DNA of 64,000 nucleotides from Silene conica (lineage: Eukaryota > Streptophyta > Magnoliopsida > Caryophyllales > Caryophyllaceae): contig CM055319.2 in assembly GCA_029255685.2 (NCBI GenBank), forward strand, positions 22,166,247 to 22,230,246, read 5' to 3'. The notes beneath the pieces are model-generated. The model was not told where the DNA came from and ran no database searches. It worked only from the letters and a program-made list of their open reading frames with translations. Position numbers and translations under genes: made by a program. Position 1 is the first letter of the stretch. Each line of letters starts with the position of its first letter. Positions 35,573-48,505 of this stretch are shown here, in pieces.

Positions 35573-38500
35573 ATGGGCCCGCAAAAACGTAAAAGAAGTC
35601 GAAAGAACAACTCTATTGAGGACGCAAGCGGAAAGAAGGGGATATCTTCTCACAGGGGCCGAACTGTTTTAGATATGGCTGCAAGAGCTATTAAAGAGAA
35701 ACAACCCATACAACTTGAGTGGGACAAAGAAGATAAATTGCCGACAGGAAAATATGCATCTAAGTTTAGTTCATGGATAGGCGTGACTGTTCGGGGGAAT
35801 GTTAGTCCCGCACTGGAGAGTTGGGAGGATGTGGATCAACCGACGTTGAACCTTATGCTGAGTGAACTGACGGTATGTTATTTTAACCATGTTCTAAGTT
35901 TTTTTTGCTTCATGTTCTAAGTTTTATGAATGTGGTTGTACAGATATAAGGCCTATATAATGATCCTCTTATTATTTCAATAAAGTATTAGTAATTTTAC
36001 CAACTGAACAAGGTAAACATTTGTTTCATGAATTTTAGGAACAAACAGATAGTTGATAGTTGATAGAATTTCTTAGCAAAAACATACCTTGATATAAATT
36101 TCTTAGCAAAAACAGATAGAATTTCTTAGCAAAAACAGATAGTTACTAGTTGATAGTTGATAGTTGATAGGATTTAACTTGAAGCATGAAAGGATCCTGC
36201 AGGTAAATCAAATGTAAGTTATGTAAATAAGCATATGGATAGGTGGGCAGCGACAACTGAGCTATTGATATAAATTTGATGAACATTAGGGTTCAAGGTA
36301 CATAATGAGGTCAGTAGGGTACATCCATGTCTACATATATAATCAGAAGTTATCTTCCAGATATATCTAACCTAGTCACTCAATTATCTAACTAAAAATA
36401 ACATTGACTTTAGCTTGCCAAGAAACTACTAGATCACAGGTGCTACAAATAGCAAATGCCTTATTAAGTCCTGCAAAATAATAGAGGAACACCGAGAATA
36501 GATCGTTAAGTAGTCGTTGCAACTTCACCATTGATCCGATTAGTGATAAGAAGTTAAAAAATAGGACTGGCAGTAACTATTGATAAAAATTTGATTTAAC
36601 AATAGGGTATGGAGTAGCAGTACTACAGGTGTAGATGTTGCTGGACAGAAGAGTTGCTGCAGGGACAGTTTCGGCCTCAGTAGCTATAGATTCGTTGCTG
36701 GAGGGACAATTTCGGCCTCAGTAGCTATAGATTCCCACATCCCAATTTTAATGTTCATATTTCCTTTCTGGTCCATCCCTAAAGAAACTACCAGACATTA
36801 TTACTAAGTTCAAGATACAATAAAAAAAATCAGATTACCTTACCTGGAATAACTTCTGAATTCCTAGTCTGATCTGATTGCATTTGAGCAGAAAAGGATT
36901 GCAGCCAGATTTTCTACTGGCTGTGATATTCTGGTCAGTTCTGGTGCACAAGGAGTATTGCAGTAAGATTTTCTACTGGCTGTGATATTCTGTTTTCGTG
37001 CAGAGGTCGTTGTTCGTTGCTGTAGGGACTGTGGCTGCAATATTAATAGGGCAGGGACTGTGGCTGCAGGTCAGGTGCGTCTTTTTAAGGGGGCGTATCG
37101 CTGCTGGTTTGTCCTTGGGCAGGCTAGTAATCAGCCATGGGATCAGGGAATATGTGGAAGGGAGTTTGCAGCAGAATGCTCTTGGACTGTACAGACTGCA
37201 GCAGACCCAAATTTAAGAGAGTGTGAGAGAGAAACCTGAATTTTGATCCAAATTTGAGACCTTTAGGAAACCGTTCAGCAACTCCTTCCAAATCTAAGCC
37301 TGCAACTTTGTTTATATAGCCTGAGCCCTGAAACAACCAGTGTTTGGAAACATGAGCAACAGCTGCAATTGAATGAAATAATTGACAACTTAAAGAAAAG
37401 CAGCCAGCAAAGATACATAGTCTGTTTTAGTCCGTGTTCAGGTTTTTTTATGGGTTTGATAGTCCGTGTATATCATTTTTAATGTTGTCGTAGATTCTTG
37501 TAAAACAGCTATACTCGTCTTTCCACCATTCATATGCATCGACTCTACGTATATATGTTTTCAAAACAGTAAATAGATACTTATTCGTGTTCTATAACGA
37601 AGAATCCGAGACTGAATCAAAGTCGCGTTACTTCATGAATGATGTCTATGCTCTTTAGTTCTAGTTTTGCTTACAAAGTTACAAATTTGCTTACATTTTG
37701 CACATTGAGTCGAGGATTGTGATTAGTAATTCAGATTGTTTGACTAAAGACATTTATACATTGTTAACCTTCAGGGAATCTAAAACTGGGTCTGTTTTGT
37801 CTGCCATGTGCGTGCAGTGCATGGCTGGAATTGGTCTGGAATGCTAATAGTTTTTCTGGATTGACTTTCGTGAATGAGTTTGATTTGGATACGGTTTTTG
37901 GCAGAGCAGTAGAAGTCGCTGTTTGACAAGGAGAGGCATAACAATTCAAGTCTAGGCTTTAGCAATGCTAGTTTGTCTGTTGTTTTTGGTGCAAGACACT
38001 ATGAGTGAATATGACTGAATATCCGGTTCATATTTCCTATGTCTAAACTAGATAATTAAAAGTTGGTTCATATTTCAGGGTGCTTTCCATGTCATAGAAG
38101 AGCGTCACGATTGGTGTCTCCAAAAGTTGCTTTCCATGTCATTGAAGAGCGTCACGATTGGTTTCATTTTTTAGCTAACTTCTAGGTCAAAAGTTGGTAT
38201 GAATTCTCATAAACTCTCTTCTTTTTTGATAGAAAGAAGATTTAGCTGCCAAGGGAAAACCAGTGGAAAAAGTTGATCGATATTTAACTTGGCTAAGGGC
38301 TCACAAGTCAGCGAAAGGGGACATGACTGATTATGATAAGGAAGTTGCTTTGAAAATTGTAAGTTGAACATTTTTGTAATTTAACTCGGTTTAGTTCAGT
38401 TGTTTAATTTATTAGTGCTATTTATTCATTTTTTTTGGCTTCTAAAAACTTAATTAATATTGTTGATTTGCAGGAATCCCTTGAAAAGGATGTTGAGGCT

Positions 38501-41163
38501 GGTTTATTTGTGCCCGAAGGACGGCAAGACATACTCGCTAAGGCGATAGGCAAGCCTGAGCATCCGGGCCGTGTGCGAGGAACTCCTAACGGTATTTGCA
38601 TAACTGAGTATTTTGGGAAGGGACCAAAAAAACCGACAAGAGAAGAGTTGTACGAGAAGATCAATTGCATGCAACTCCAAATTGATGACTTGGAAAAGCT
38701 GAAATCAGTGATGATGCAGTTTTGGCTAACTGGTGAGAAGCCAAGTACTAAAGTATTAGACGATTTAATGAACGGAAGAGCATCTATGAGTACCGAGGGA
38801 TCGAAAAATTCTGCATCACTACAAGTGAGTGAAGAGCCATGCCCAGAGGAGACACCCCGAGAGGAGGATTATCAAACACCCAAGACTAATGTTCTGAAGA
38901 TTCCTACCATATCACCACGGCAGGTTGTAAAAGGTTTTCATTAAGAAGGATCTGTAAGCTTTGCATTTAAAACACTATCTAGTTCAAAGTCGATGAAAAA
39001 AGTTTTAAAACACTAATCTATCTATGCAGGGGTCTCACAGGCAATCACTCTCACTAAAAGGAGTGCAATCACTACAAGTGACTGAGGATCCACCCGTGAC
39101 CAATGTTCTGAAGATTCCTGGCCCAGTAACACAACAGGTATATATGTAAGCTTTTCATTAAAGACGCTACTTTATAGTAAATGAAAAAAGTTTGAAATTC
39201 TACAATAACTTAAATTTTCAGGCTTGGAAAGATTGTGTGCTATCACTGCCAAACAAATCATCGAAGATAGTGGCTTCAGGAATGGTATACCTATCAAGTA
39301 AGGACGAATTTGTTTCCATTCATGGCAGTGCCCTTCGTGATGGTTTTAGAAAAGTGTCAATCAAGGAAATCTATTCTGGGTCGAAAAATGTTGATTTACC
39401 AATGCCTGTTGGTGATATGATAACATTGACTCATGCTAAGGGTTCATTTATTCAGTGGCCGCAAAGTCATATACAGAGTCCTGTTGATAAGGTAACTGAG
39501 ATTTCTAGCTAGTATAATGATATAAGATACACTGAGAGTTATACCATTTATCAACTTATTTATGCCAACTTTTAGATAACCATGAAAAAGAATGATCAAG
39601 GAAAAAATAAAGCAGCAGCAGCAAAGAAGTCCAAGCCTCAGAAGTGTTCGCCCTCGATTTCGCCATCTTCTTTCCTTGGAATTGAAGTTAGTCACAATTT
39701 TAAGCAAAAGCAGAGGACCATGGATTTGAAGTTATTAGAAACTGAGGCTCGGGTTTTAAAGGCAAGTGGGACAATGATCAGTGTTCCCATTGATGAACAT
39801 GTGTTACACAATGAACAAACTTGCTACCTTAGTTATGAGGAGGTTGTTCATTTGTTAGATGAACAAATGATTGGTGCCTCTCACATTACACTCTTTATGA
39901 GGTTCGGTCTCTTTGTTTAAGCTTCCCCTTTGCAATCCCATTAGTATATATCTGATAATATGCAAACTAGTACTAGATAGTTACTATGGATTCTTATTGT
40001 TGTAGGTATTTGAGTGATCTTGCCGATAGTATGCAAATTACTAGTTACTATGGATTCTTGTGCCCAGAGATAATGTCCTCAGAATCCGTTGCTCCGGATG
40101 AAAATTATCGATCCGATTATGTTGCTAGGGCAATGACATGTACCGATTGTGGAAAAGGTCGGAAACTTATATTTGCTCCATATGCCCAGGGGTACGTAAT
40201 TATAAATTTCTTTTCATAGTATTATTATTGATGACTTGATTAATTATTTTATTATTTTTTGTCAATATTTAAGTTGATATCTTCGTTGTATTTTTCTATA
40301 ACTTGTAGTAAGCATTGGATGTTGGGCGTGATCAATCCGGCTCAAAGTACAGTGTATTGGTGTGATCCTACCGGACATACAGAGCCTCGTCAATTTTTCG
40401 TGGATACAATTACCAAGTATGTCTAACTTATTTCTGATCTTTTTTATTTTGCCTTCATATATTATACCTCCCGTTACTCCCCTGCATTTGCCTTAAAATG
40501 TTTCTGTAGGCTAGGAACAAAAGTTAAGCCACCCAAAAGCCATCAATCATAGACCTTAGCTTGTTTTTCTATTATACTTGAAATTAACGCTTCATTATCA
40601 ACTAAAACTGAATAAATATATAAACCTGGCTATCTATATATACAGGGCCTTTGAGAAAAGGAACTCTATCGATGCACTTGCAAAATATGAGGCCAACGAC
40701 GTTGTTTGGAAAAAGATTAAGGTACTTCTTGTATATATAGTATATATATATATATATATATCTTAACATATTGTTTCTCTTATTAAGTATAGTACATGTG
40801 CGTGAAGTATTTATTTATAATATGAGCTCCCCTTTCAGGCCCCTTTGCAGCCTTGTGGTTCCGTTTTATGTGGATATTATATTTGTCGATACATGTTGGA
40901 CGTCGTCAAAGGAAGATATGTTACTATTGCTCCAAATGTACGTATGTTTTTGGTTTTTTAGTTCATCTACTTACTTACCTCTATCATTTTACTTATATAG
41001 GAGTCTTGGATATAATTTTTCTAACCAATTTTTGAAAATTTGTTTGTAGTTCATGCTTAGAGCCCCATTGACATATTCGCTTGAGCAAATTGACGAGGTG
41101 AGGGATATATGGGCTAACTTTGCGCTCCAGTTTAAGTCAGCCATGAACGATGATGACGTTTAG
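35573..41163 (+). CDS. CACTA second gene: multi-exon protein with Ulp1-like C48 protease
   Basis: Exons inferred from splice sites and phase: 35573-35872, 38233-38358, 38474-38923, 39030-39137, 39222-39491, 39576-39901, 40006-40191, 40309-40416, 40646-40721, 40839-40937, 41050-41163. The N-terminus is basic (MGPQKRKRSRKN) and continues KFSSWIGVTVRGN; it resembles the Transposase_24/TNPA-like start. The third exon has a coiled-coil-like helix (REELYEKINCMQLQIDDLEK). The C-terminus is a Ulp1/SENP-type cysteine protease: His in KHWMLGVINP, Asp in YWCDPTGH, Gln and Cys in LQPCGSVLCGYYICRYM, a complete catalytic set. C48 domains are known in plant CACTA and MULE proteins; their role is unproven. 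All listed exons are open in copy 1. Exons between 35873 and 38232 may be missing from my model. Confidence 0.75.
35873..38232 (+). other. Very long first intron, or intron plus unrecognised exons
   Basis: 2.36 kb without convincing coding sequence. It contains local duplications: GATAGTTGATAG and TTTCTTAGCAAAAACA units at 36040-36170; a CAGTTTCGGCCTCAGTAGC block twice at 36665-36740; AGATTTTCTACTGGCTGTGA twice at 36907-36990; and a TTTCCATGTCAT(A/T)GAAGAGC block twice at 38085-38162. Its density of small duplications is higher than in the rest of the element. Confidence 0.6.
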
Positions 41164-41404
41164 CTTAAGTCGTAGCTAGAAGTTTAGCTTAAGTACATAC
41201 GTATCTAGAATTTGTGGATCGGAAAGTATGTTGATATATATGAATGATGTAGTATTTGGAGATTTTTCTCTATATATGGCTAATTTTGGACCTGAATATA
41301 GTTGTTGGAGCAATGTTATTGTACGCTTATTTGCAGGAAGAATTATATATAATAGGCCGGAAGAATTATAAATTAATTTATTAAAAAAAAAATAGCAGGT
41401 GCAA

Positions 41405-41809
41405 AGAGAACGGTTATGTTCTCAAGCGTGCTCATTAATTCAAAAATATGGCGCGAAGTTTGAACATGTTGAACAAAAGAGAACGGTTCATCCAGGAACC
41501 GTGCTGGAAAGTGTGGTCAAAGAGAACGGTTGAACAGGACATAAGAGAACGGTTCAAGATAGAACCGTTCTGGTAAGTGACCTAAGAGAACGGTTTAACA
41601 GGGCAAAGAGAACGGTTTAACAGGGCAAAGAGAACGGTTGTACAGGACATAAGAGAACGGTTCATGAGAGAACCGTTCTGGTAAGTGAACATCTAAGAGC
41701 ACGGTTGAACCGTTCTCTTAGGTAAAGAGCACGGCCAGGGGTTGCACGGTTCCGCCACTCATAGGAGAACGGTTTTTAACCGTCTTCGTATCTATATTTT
41801 GTAGTAGTG
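41405..41809. repeat. CACTA copy 1 right TIR and subterminal repeats
   Basis: About ten direct copies of (A)AGAGAACGGTT, four followed at 10-20 bp by the inverted AACCGTTCT, ending in CTATATTTTGTAGTAGTG. The direct-oriented array is denser than at the left end, as in En/Spm. Confidence 0.95.
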
Positions 41810-41940
41810 GCCCCTAACTCATCCCAACTCTATGGGGCTCCTAACAGTTACTAGCCTGGGGTTCATTTTATTTAGACACTCCTATGTTCATTATTTGCAT
41901 GTTGGTTTAGGCCTGAGGATCGTTCGCTCTGATACCACTT
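41810..41940 (-). mobile_element. Unit 1 5' leader remainder with primer-binding site
   Basis: Gypsy leader resumed after the CACTA; GCC duplication at 41810-41812. The primer-binding site complementary to the 3' end of initiator tRNA-Met (GCTCTGATACCA on plus, 41926-41937) lies three bases from the middle LTR. Confidence 0.9.
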
Positions 41941-44488
41941 TGTAACACTCCATTTACCTAGGAGCCTGAACTAGGACTTCCAGAGTAAATATGACCGTTA
42001 CCATCCTGGGTAAACCTGGGTAAACCAGGGTAGTAGATATACATAGTGAAAGAAACACAGTACTTTAAATATAAATGGTTAAACTGAAACTATTACAAGA
42101 CATACTCCCAAGGACTTCCAACAACTAAAATAAAATTAAATGTTCAACTATGAAAAATACAACTCAGTGATCTAGAAGCTAGGTAGGTCTAGTCCATGTA
42201 TCTCTTCCATGCCCATTCCTATTCCACCTGTCTCTGACCTGAAAGATCTACTCCCCATTACAGATCATTGTAGGTGAATACGAATACACTGTCAACCTCG
42301 CGGTTGAGTAGAATAACACAATAACAAGTAATGCAAACAAACAGTAATATGCAAAAGATTATGTCATGCTCGAGCTCAATCTCATTATCATTCTCAAACC
42401 CGTAACTCCCAGCCTTACCGAACCTCCCGGCAGACTATAATCGGCCGTCGCCGAACACCAGCTCAAAAGCTGATAAGACACCAGGCCTGGTCTGCAGAAC
42501 CACCCTGGGCTTTATATCAGAACACTATCTGATTCACAATATCTCAGTAACCAATGCATATGCATGCTCATGAATATGATAATAAAACAATCAATTATTA
42601 AACCTCATGTTTTAAAAGAAAACCATACTTGCATCCATCACAATCAATTACCACATCCAATAGTAGTACATCACAGTAAAAGTATAAGTGTATCCTACCT
42701 GGAATAGCAAATCTGGACAAGAAAATCACCGTCTAGAAATATTCCACCTCAAACTCCGTTCCTATAAAATTACTTAATATCAACTTCTATCCAATCAAAC
42801 AATACTACCACTACATACTTGATCATGTCCCTAAGAAGCTTACTTAAAACACATGGTGAAATATCCACATCAAGGCATGCTCATACATACGATTACTACT
42901 TACTAAATTTAACTTGCCATTTTTAGAGTTACTATTATTAGACTTACTATAAATAGCATAACTCAACCAAACAATCATTATATCCCAACAAAAGATAATT
43001 ATTATTAACCACAATATCCTTACTATAGTAGCCATTCCAACGAATACGAACACATGATAAATATCGTTTATAGTACTATTTACATATCATTTACCGAGTC
43101 TTTAACATTAATAGTAATACCAATAATAATAACAACAATACCCATAATATATAACATACCATATGAATACAATATAATCATGCCAAAGTTAACAATCATA
43201 ATGTTAGTGTTTATAAACACAATATACATATACAATATTATGACCATTAAACTAAGATACTAACAATATGATAATTATCATCATTCTAATCAACCATAAT
43301 TGTAGGTAAAGGGAATTAGGATGCATCTTAATAATAATAATAATAATATTAGTAATAATAATAATAATAATATCGTTATTAGAAAAACAGACCCAACAAC
43401 GAAAACACGAAGTGAAACTAAACCCGCAAAACAGTCCACCACCGTGCCCAAAACCCGCGTCAAAGACTCACCTTAGACACCAGCCGTGACCACCACCTTC
43501 ACCCCTGGCACCACCAAACTCGCCACTGAGTCTTGGTGGTTCCAGTGGTGGGGGAAGTAGTCGCAACCAGCCTGCAAACACCCACGAAAACTGAAACCAA
43601 CGCAGACTCACAGCAACAGACCCCATACCCTGACCTGTAACCACCCCCTGCTCCACCGTGTGCCACCACGACCCACTGTGATAACCACCCGTCGACTCCC
43701 TAAACTGCGACCAACCCACCGACACCAAAACACAGATTACATAGCAAGGAGGACGAGATCGAAACCCATATGTAAACGCATCAGTGCAGACTCTGTTTTA
43801 ATAAAATCAACAAAACGAACCCAGACTTGTCATACCCAGAAACGAATTGTCCTAAACAACGTCCTTAAACAATAAAAGACGACATCTTGATGAACAACAC
43901 ATGAAGATTACATAACATAATTTACGAATTTGCAGAGAGACATGACAATTAGCATCTAAGGTGATCTTACATGGTATTAAAAACGCAAGGCAAAACACGA
44001 AATCAGAAACCAACGAGAAAGTAGGGTGTTCATACCTCCTTGCCCCTGCCAATCGACCACCCTATAAGCCTTAGAACCACCGTGTTAAACGTCCCTTGCA
44101 AACTCTGTAGTGGCAGCAGTCTATGAGGTGTGTGGGTGTATGTGAAAATTAGGTCAGAAAGGTTTTATTTTGTGGTATAAGTAGGACGGCTGAGAGGGAG
44201 TGTTAATAATTCTGTTTTCAGAATTAAAATAACGTGTGGAGCTAGGGTTTTGCACGCAGCCCTAGGCCCACTAACGTGGCTTTCCGAGTATGGGTCAAGC
44301 CCTTCACGCACTCCAAGACCCAATTGACCTATCCTAAGTACGGTTTTTCTTAAACGTTTGCATTCACGACTAAAAAAAACACATGTAAGGCACCTTGTTC
44401 GAACTAATACTTCTTGCTTATAAATCCGTCGATATGCTAAATAATATAAAATATTACTTAAAACGACACGAAAATACGGAGTATTACA
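41941..44488 (-). repeat. Element B array LTR 2 (middle, shared)
   Basis: 2548 bp. It serves as 5' LTR of unit 1 and 3' LTR of unit 2. Nearly identical to LTR 1 and LTR 3. Confidence 0.95.
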
Positions 44489-45365
44489 GTCTTCCCTCCT
44501 TAAAATGAACTTCGTCCCCGAAGTTCACCGCCCCCACGATTAACCAGAATAAACAAAAGCATGCATCGAATCACAGAAAGCGATATCATGTGACGTTAAA
44601 GCTAACTAATAAGGCAAGTTAAACGCGAATTGTCAAATTCTACCCTTCTAAAAAAAAAAGTTACCTCCTCGTAACATACCTTAAGTGAACAACTCTGGAT
44701 ATTTTTCCTTCATTGAGACTTCAGTCTCCCAGGTAGCTTCCTCGACATTGTGGTTGGTCCATAATACTTTGACCAGCGCGGTCTCCCTATTCCTGGTTTT
44801 TCTCACCTTCCTGTCAAGGATCTCCTTGGGTCTCTCCTCATAGGTCAACTGTTCATCGACCTCGATGACCTCATGATCAAGGATATGCGAAGGATCACTG
44901 ATATATCTTCTCAGTTGAGATACATGAAACACATTATGTACTCTGGCTAAAGCTGGAGGTAGAGCCAATCGATAAGCTACCTCTCCAACTCTCTCCAAGA
45001 TCTCGAATGGACCAATAAACTTTTGGCTCAACTTGCCCTTCTTGCCAAACCTCATTACTCCCCTCATAGGTGACACCTTCAGTAACACTTTCTCTCCTGC
45101 CTCAAATGTGATGTCACTTCTCCTTAAGTCGGCATAACTCTTCTGTCTATCTTGGGCAGCTCTCATCTTTTGACGGATCACCTGGACCTGTTTTATCATC
45201 TCCTGAATCACCTCAGGTCCCAAGGTCACAGTATCAGCTCGATCATCCCAGCAGACTGGACTCCTGCACTTCCTCCCATACAACGCCTCGAAAGGAGCCA
45301 TTCCGATGCTAGCATGATAGTTGTTGTTATAAGAAAACTCTATCAAATCAAGTCTGTCCTCCCAC

Positions 45366-47176
45366 TGTGATACCCCGTATTTAAGCCTCGGTCAACATTG
45401 GTCAAACCATGTTTTATACACGTATTTCAAACGGGATGCCTATTAAGTATTTTACGTAAACTATTATTATTTTATAAATCGTATTTCTACGATTATTTCG
45501 TATTTCATAATCATTTTATATTTGATGATTATTTCGTAAAATGTCATTTCATTCGTATTTCTTTATTTTGATAATATATTTATAATTAAATATATTTTCT
45601 ATTTTAGATTTAATTCTCAGTTATTCTTGTTTTATTATTTGAGTCAAAATTATATTTAAATTCTAAGTTTATTTTAAGTAAGTACTAATAATTTTATAAT
45701 CTTATAATCAATTTAATTGATATTGATATTTACCAATACTAGTTATATAATCTAAGTAATATAATTATTTATATGTATTTGTTAATTTTAAGTTATGAGT
45801 CGGAATCGGGGTGGAAGTCCTTGAGAAGCGTGATGGGCTTGGGCTCGAGTAGGATATGAGAATCGTGTAATACCCGACCTAGTCTACTAATCGACTTATG
45901 CTATGGTTCAACCCATCGACATACCGCACAAAGCTTAACAATAAAAACAAACCCTAATACCTATACCTCGTTGCCTCCATCAACGTAATTCAACACAAAC
46001 CCTAATCACTTTTGAGACGGCATCAGCCACCCTACTTCTCCTACACTGAGAAGTCCTTAGATCACCATGACAATGAAGGAGACCAAAGGAAGGGAAACAC
46101 GCAGATATAGCAGCAAGAACCATCCTCGTATTGCCTATGCACTGCAGCGAGTTTGTAAGTAGTTTTCGTACCCTTCTGGACCATCGTTTTGCATGTTCTT
46201 TGGTTGTATGTAAACCTTGTAATGCCCATAACATATTCATCATCTACGAGTCACCAAAGGACCACCGTGGTGGTTGCAGTAAACACTTGTTTTGGCGGCA
46301 GTAATCACGTTTTATATACTCTGTTTCGTCACTATGTTCATGTTTCAATTACTTGTTCAGGCTGTTGTTTTATTTGAATTTTGGCACGAGTCCCTAGAGT
46401 GTCGTAATAGGGTGTTAATAGTCTAGTATGGTTGTGTTGGGGTGGTGCGTGGTGGCTGTAGAACCCTATTTTGACAGCCTATAGAGGCGGCAGAAACAGG
46501 GCAGAAACATGGGTGGTTGCGTGTTCAACAGCGGGTGTTGGGGGTTAGTTATCGTGTTGATTCTTGGGATCGAGGACTCACCTTTGCCTCCTATGGGACC
46601 ACCGTGGGTCAGTGGTGACCACGGTGGTGGCCAGTGGAGCTGTTGGGCACGGTGGAGAGAGAGAGAGGCGTGAGAAAAGTAGGAGTTGTAGACGGTTGCT
46701 GAAAGTGAAGATGGACAGGGATGTTCAGGCTGTTTTGGACTGTACGTGGTGGTGGTTATGGTGACCTTTGTTGGTGGCTAGTGGGTGGAAGTAGTAGTTG
46801 GTAGTACGTAGTTTAGGTTGGGCCAAGTAGTGGTAGTTGTCGGGGACCGTGATGGCGGTGGTAGTGTCGGGAAAAGGGGTGCAACGGACCGTTATTCTGC
46901 GTATACCAGGGGTTGCTGCTGCCGCGGTTGTTACGGTGTCCATCGAAGGCGAGTTTAAGGGAGGCATAGTCAGTGGGTGGTGTCTTTAGGTACAGCGTGA
47001 TATGAGGGTGCCAACCACAGCGGTGTGGGGGTGGTTCAGGTGGCAGAAGGGGGTCGAACAGGCGGTGAAAATAGGTTGTCAAGAAGGGTTGTGGTGTCGT
47101 GGTACAATTTGGAGTCTCGGGTGTTTGGGCTGCTTTGTTGTTGCGTATGTTTACGTATGTTATTTATTATTGTATG

Positions 47177-47245
<69 letters not shown>

Positions 47246-48505
47246 GTTGCTAGTTCATTGGTTGTTAATAATATTATTACTATTATTGTCATACGTTGTT
47301 GTTGTAATTACTTGATCATACGTTGTTGTTGTAATTACTTGAACATTGCTATTATTATTGTTTATATTATTATAAAATATATTATTATTATTATAATTAG
47401 TATTATTAGTAATTTTGACCCTGTTATTTATTATTAAGTTGTTAGGTAATTTTTATTCCACAAGAATGTGACGGTTATCATTAATTCGATAATATTTTCT
47501 ATGTTCGATTATTTAATTGAAGTATTCATGTTTAATACGATCTCGTTATGCGTAATATATTATTTAAATCGTTAATTTGAATGATTAATATATTATATTA
47601 TTTTGCGTAATTGTATTAGTTAGTAATTAAGTATATTATTTTATTAGGTGTGGAGTATGTGATGGAGTGATCCTAACTGTTTGGATGTCAGCTGCGCAAT
47701 GAGATTATATTGTTATAACAGGTAGGATACATTGACCTTATACTCTATGATGTGTTATGAATAGATGTGGTATTGTGTGTTATGGATGCTGAGCATGAGT
47801 AATATGAGAATAATATTGGTTGGATTGAGTGTTGACTATTATTGTTGGCATGAGCATTTCATTATTTAATAGCATGATTGATTAAGAGTATTGTTGCATT
47901 CATGAGCATGGCATATGCATTGGTTACTGAGAAAGTTACGGAATGGATATTGATTTGATATAAAGCCCAGGGTGGTTCTGCAGACCAGGCCTGGTGTCTT
48001 ATCAGCTATTTAGCTGGTGTTCGGTGACGACCGATTATAGTCTGCCGGGAGGTTCGGTATGGCTTGGTGTTTCGGGTTTGAGATTGAGATTGTGTTTGAG
48101 CTCGAGCATATCATGGCATTTGCATATCATTATTGTTGCATTATTTATTATTGTGTTATCCTACTCAACCGCGAGGTTGACAGTGTATTCGTGTACACCT
48201 ACGATGATCCGGAATGGGGAGTAGACTCTACAGGAAAGAGACAGATGAGCTAGGAGCTGGGGCAGGATTGTGAGATGCAGACTTCAGACCGACTTAGAAT
48301 TATGTCACTCTTAGAAAAGTCATCAGTTGTTTTTAATCAGGTGTAGTATTTGTAATAACAAACTTTTAATTTAATCAGTTTTATATATAAAGTACTGTAG
48401 TTGTTTTACTTTGTTATTCACTACCTCGGTTACTCCGAGATGGTAACAACTCTATTTATTTGAGAATGTCTTGCTAAAGGCTCTTAAATAAATGGGGGTG
48501 TTACA
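45366..48505 (+). mobile_element. Solo LTR (chromovirus-related) nested in unit 2
   Basis: A 3140-bp block starting TGTGATACCCCG and ending GGGGGTGTTACA, flanked by CCCAC at 45361-45365 and 48506-48510, a perfect 5-bp target duplication. It holds, in opposite orientation, the same motif block as the other LTRs (CCCAGGGTGGTTCTGCAGAC ... TCTGCCGGGAGGTTCGGTA at 47966-48060; CAACCGCGAGGTTGACAGTG at 48168). It therefore belongs to a related but longer subfamily, inserted in plus orientation. No internal region remains. It is absent from unit 1 at the matching place, so it arrived after the tandem duplication. Confidence 0.9.
47175..47246. repeat. (ATT)n microsatellite in solo LTR
   Basis: About 23 uninterrupted ATT triplets, the longest in the window. 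All LTRs of the family have (AAT)n near the same internal position. Confidence 0.95.

Larger units (their letters stand above)
29389..41809 (+). mobile_element. CACTA (En/Spm) transposon, copy 1
   Basis: A 12,421-bp element with ends CACTACTACAAA-TATAG and its complement, 3-bp GCC target duplication, and subterminal repeats at both ends. Cargo in order: TRIM, captured pectate-lyase-like exon (minus), TNP2 transposase, and a multi-exon gene ending in a Ulp1-like protease. It lies in the 5' leader of gypsy unit 1, between primer-binding site and gag. The matching copy at 50631-63053 shares the insertion site and target duplication. All cis parts for mobility look present. The transposase has one late in-frame stop. 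Confidence 0.95.

Noticed and set aside
41405-41809. Regularly spaced short repeats resembling a CRISPR array
   Set aside because: Eukaryotic CACTA subterminal repeats: spacing is irregular, units are partly inverted, and they end in the TIR.
41926-41937. tRNA-like sequence next to the LTR
   Set aside because: Only the 12-base complement of initiator tRNA-Met used as a primer-binding site; no tRNA gene around it.
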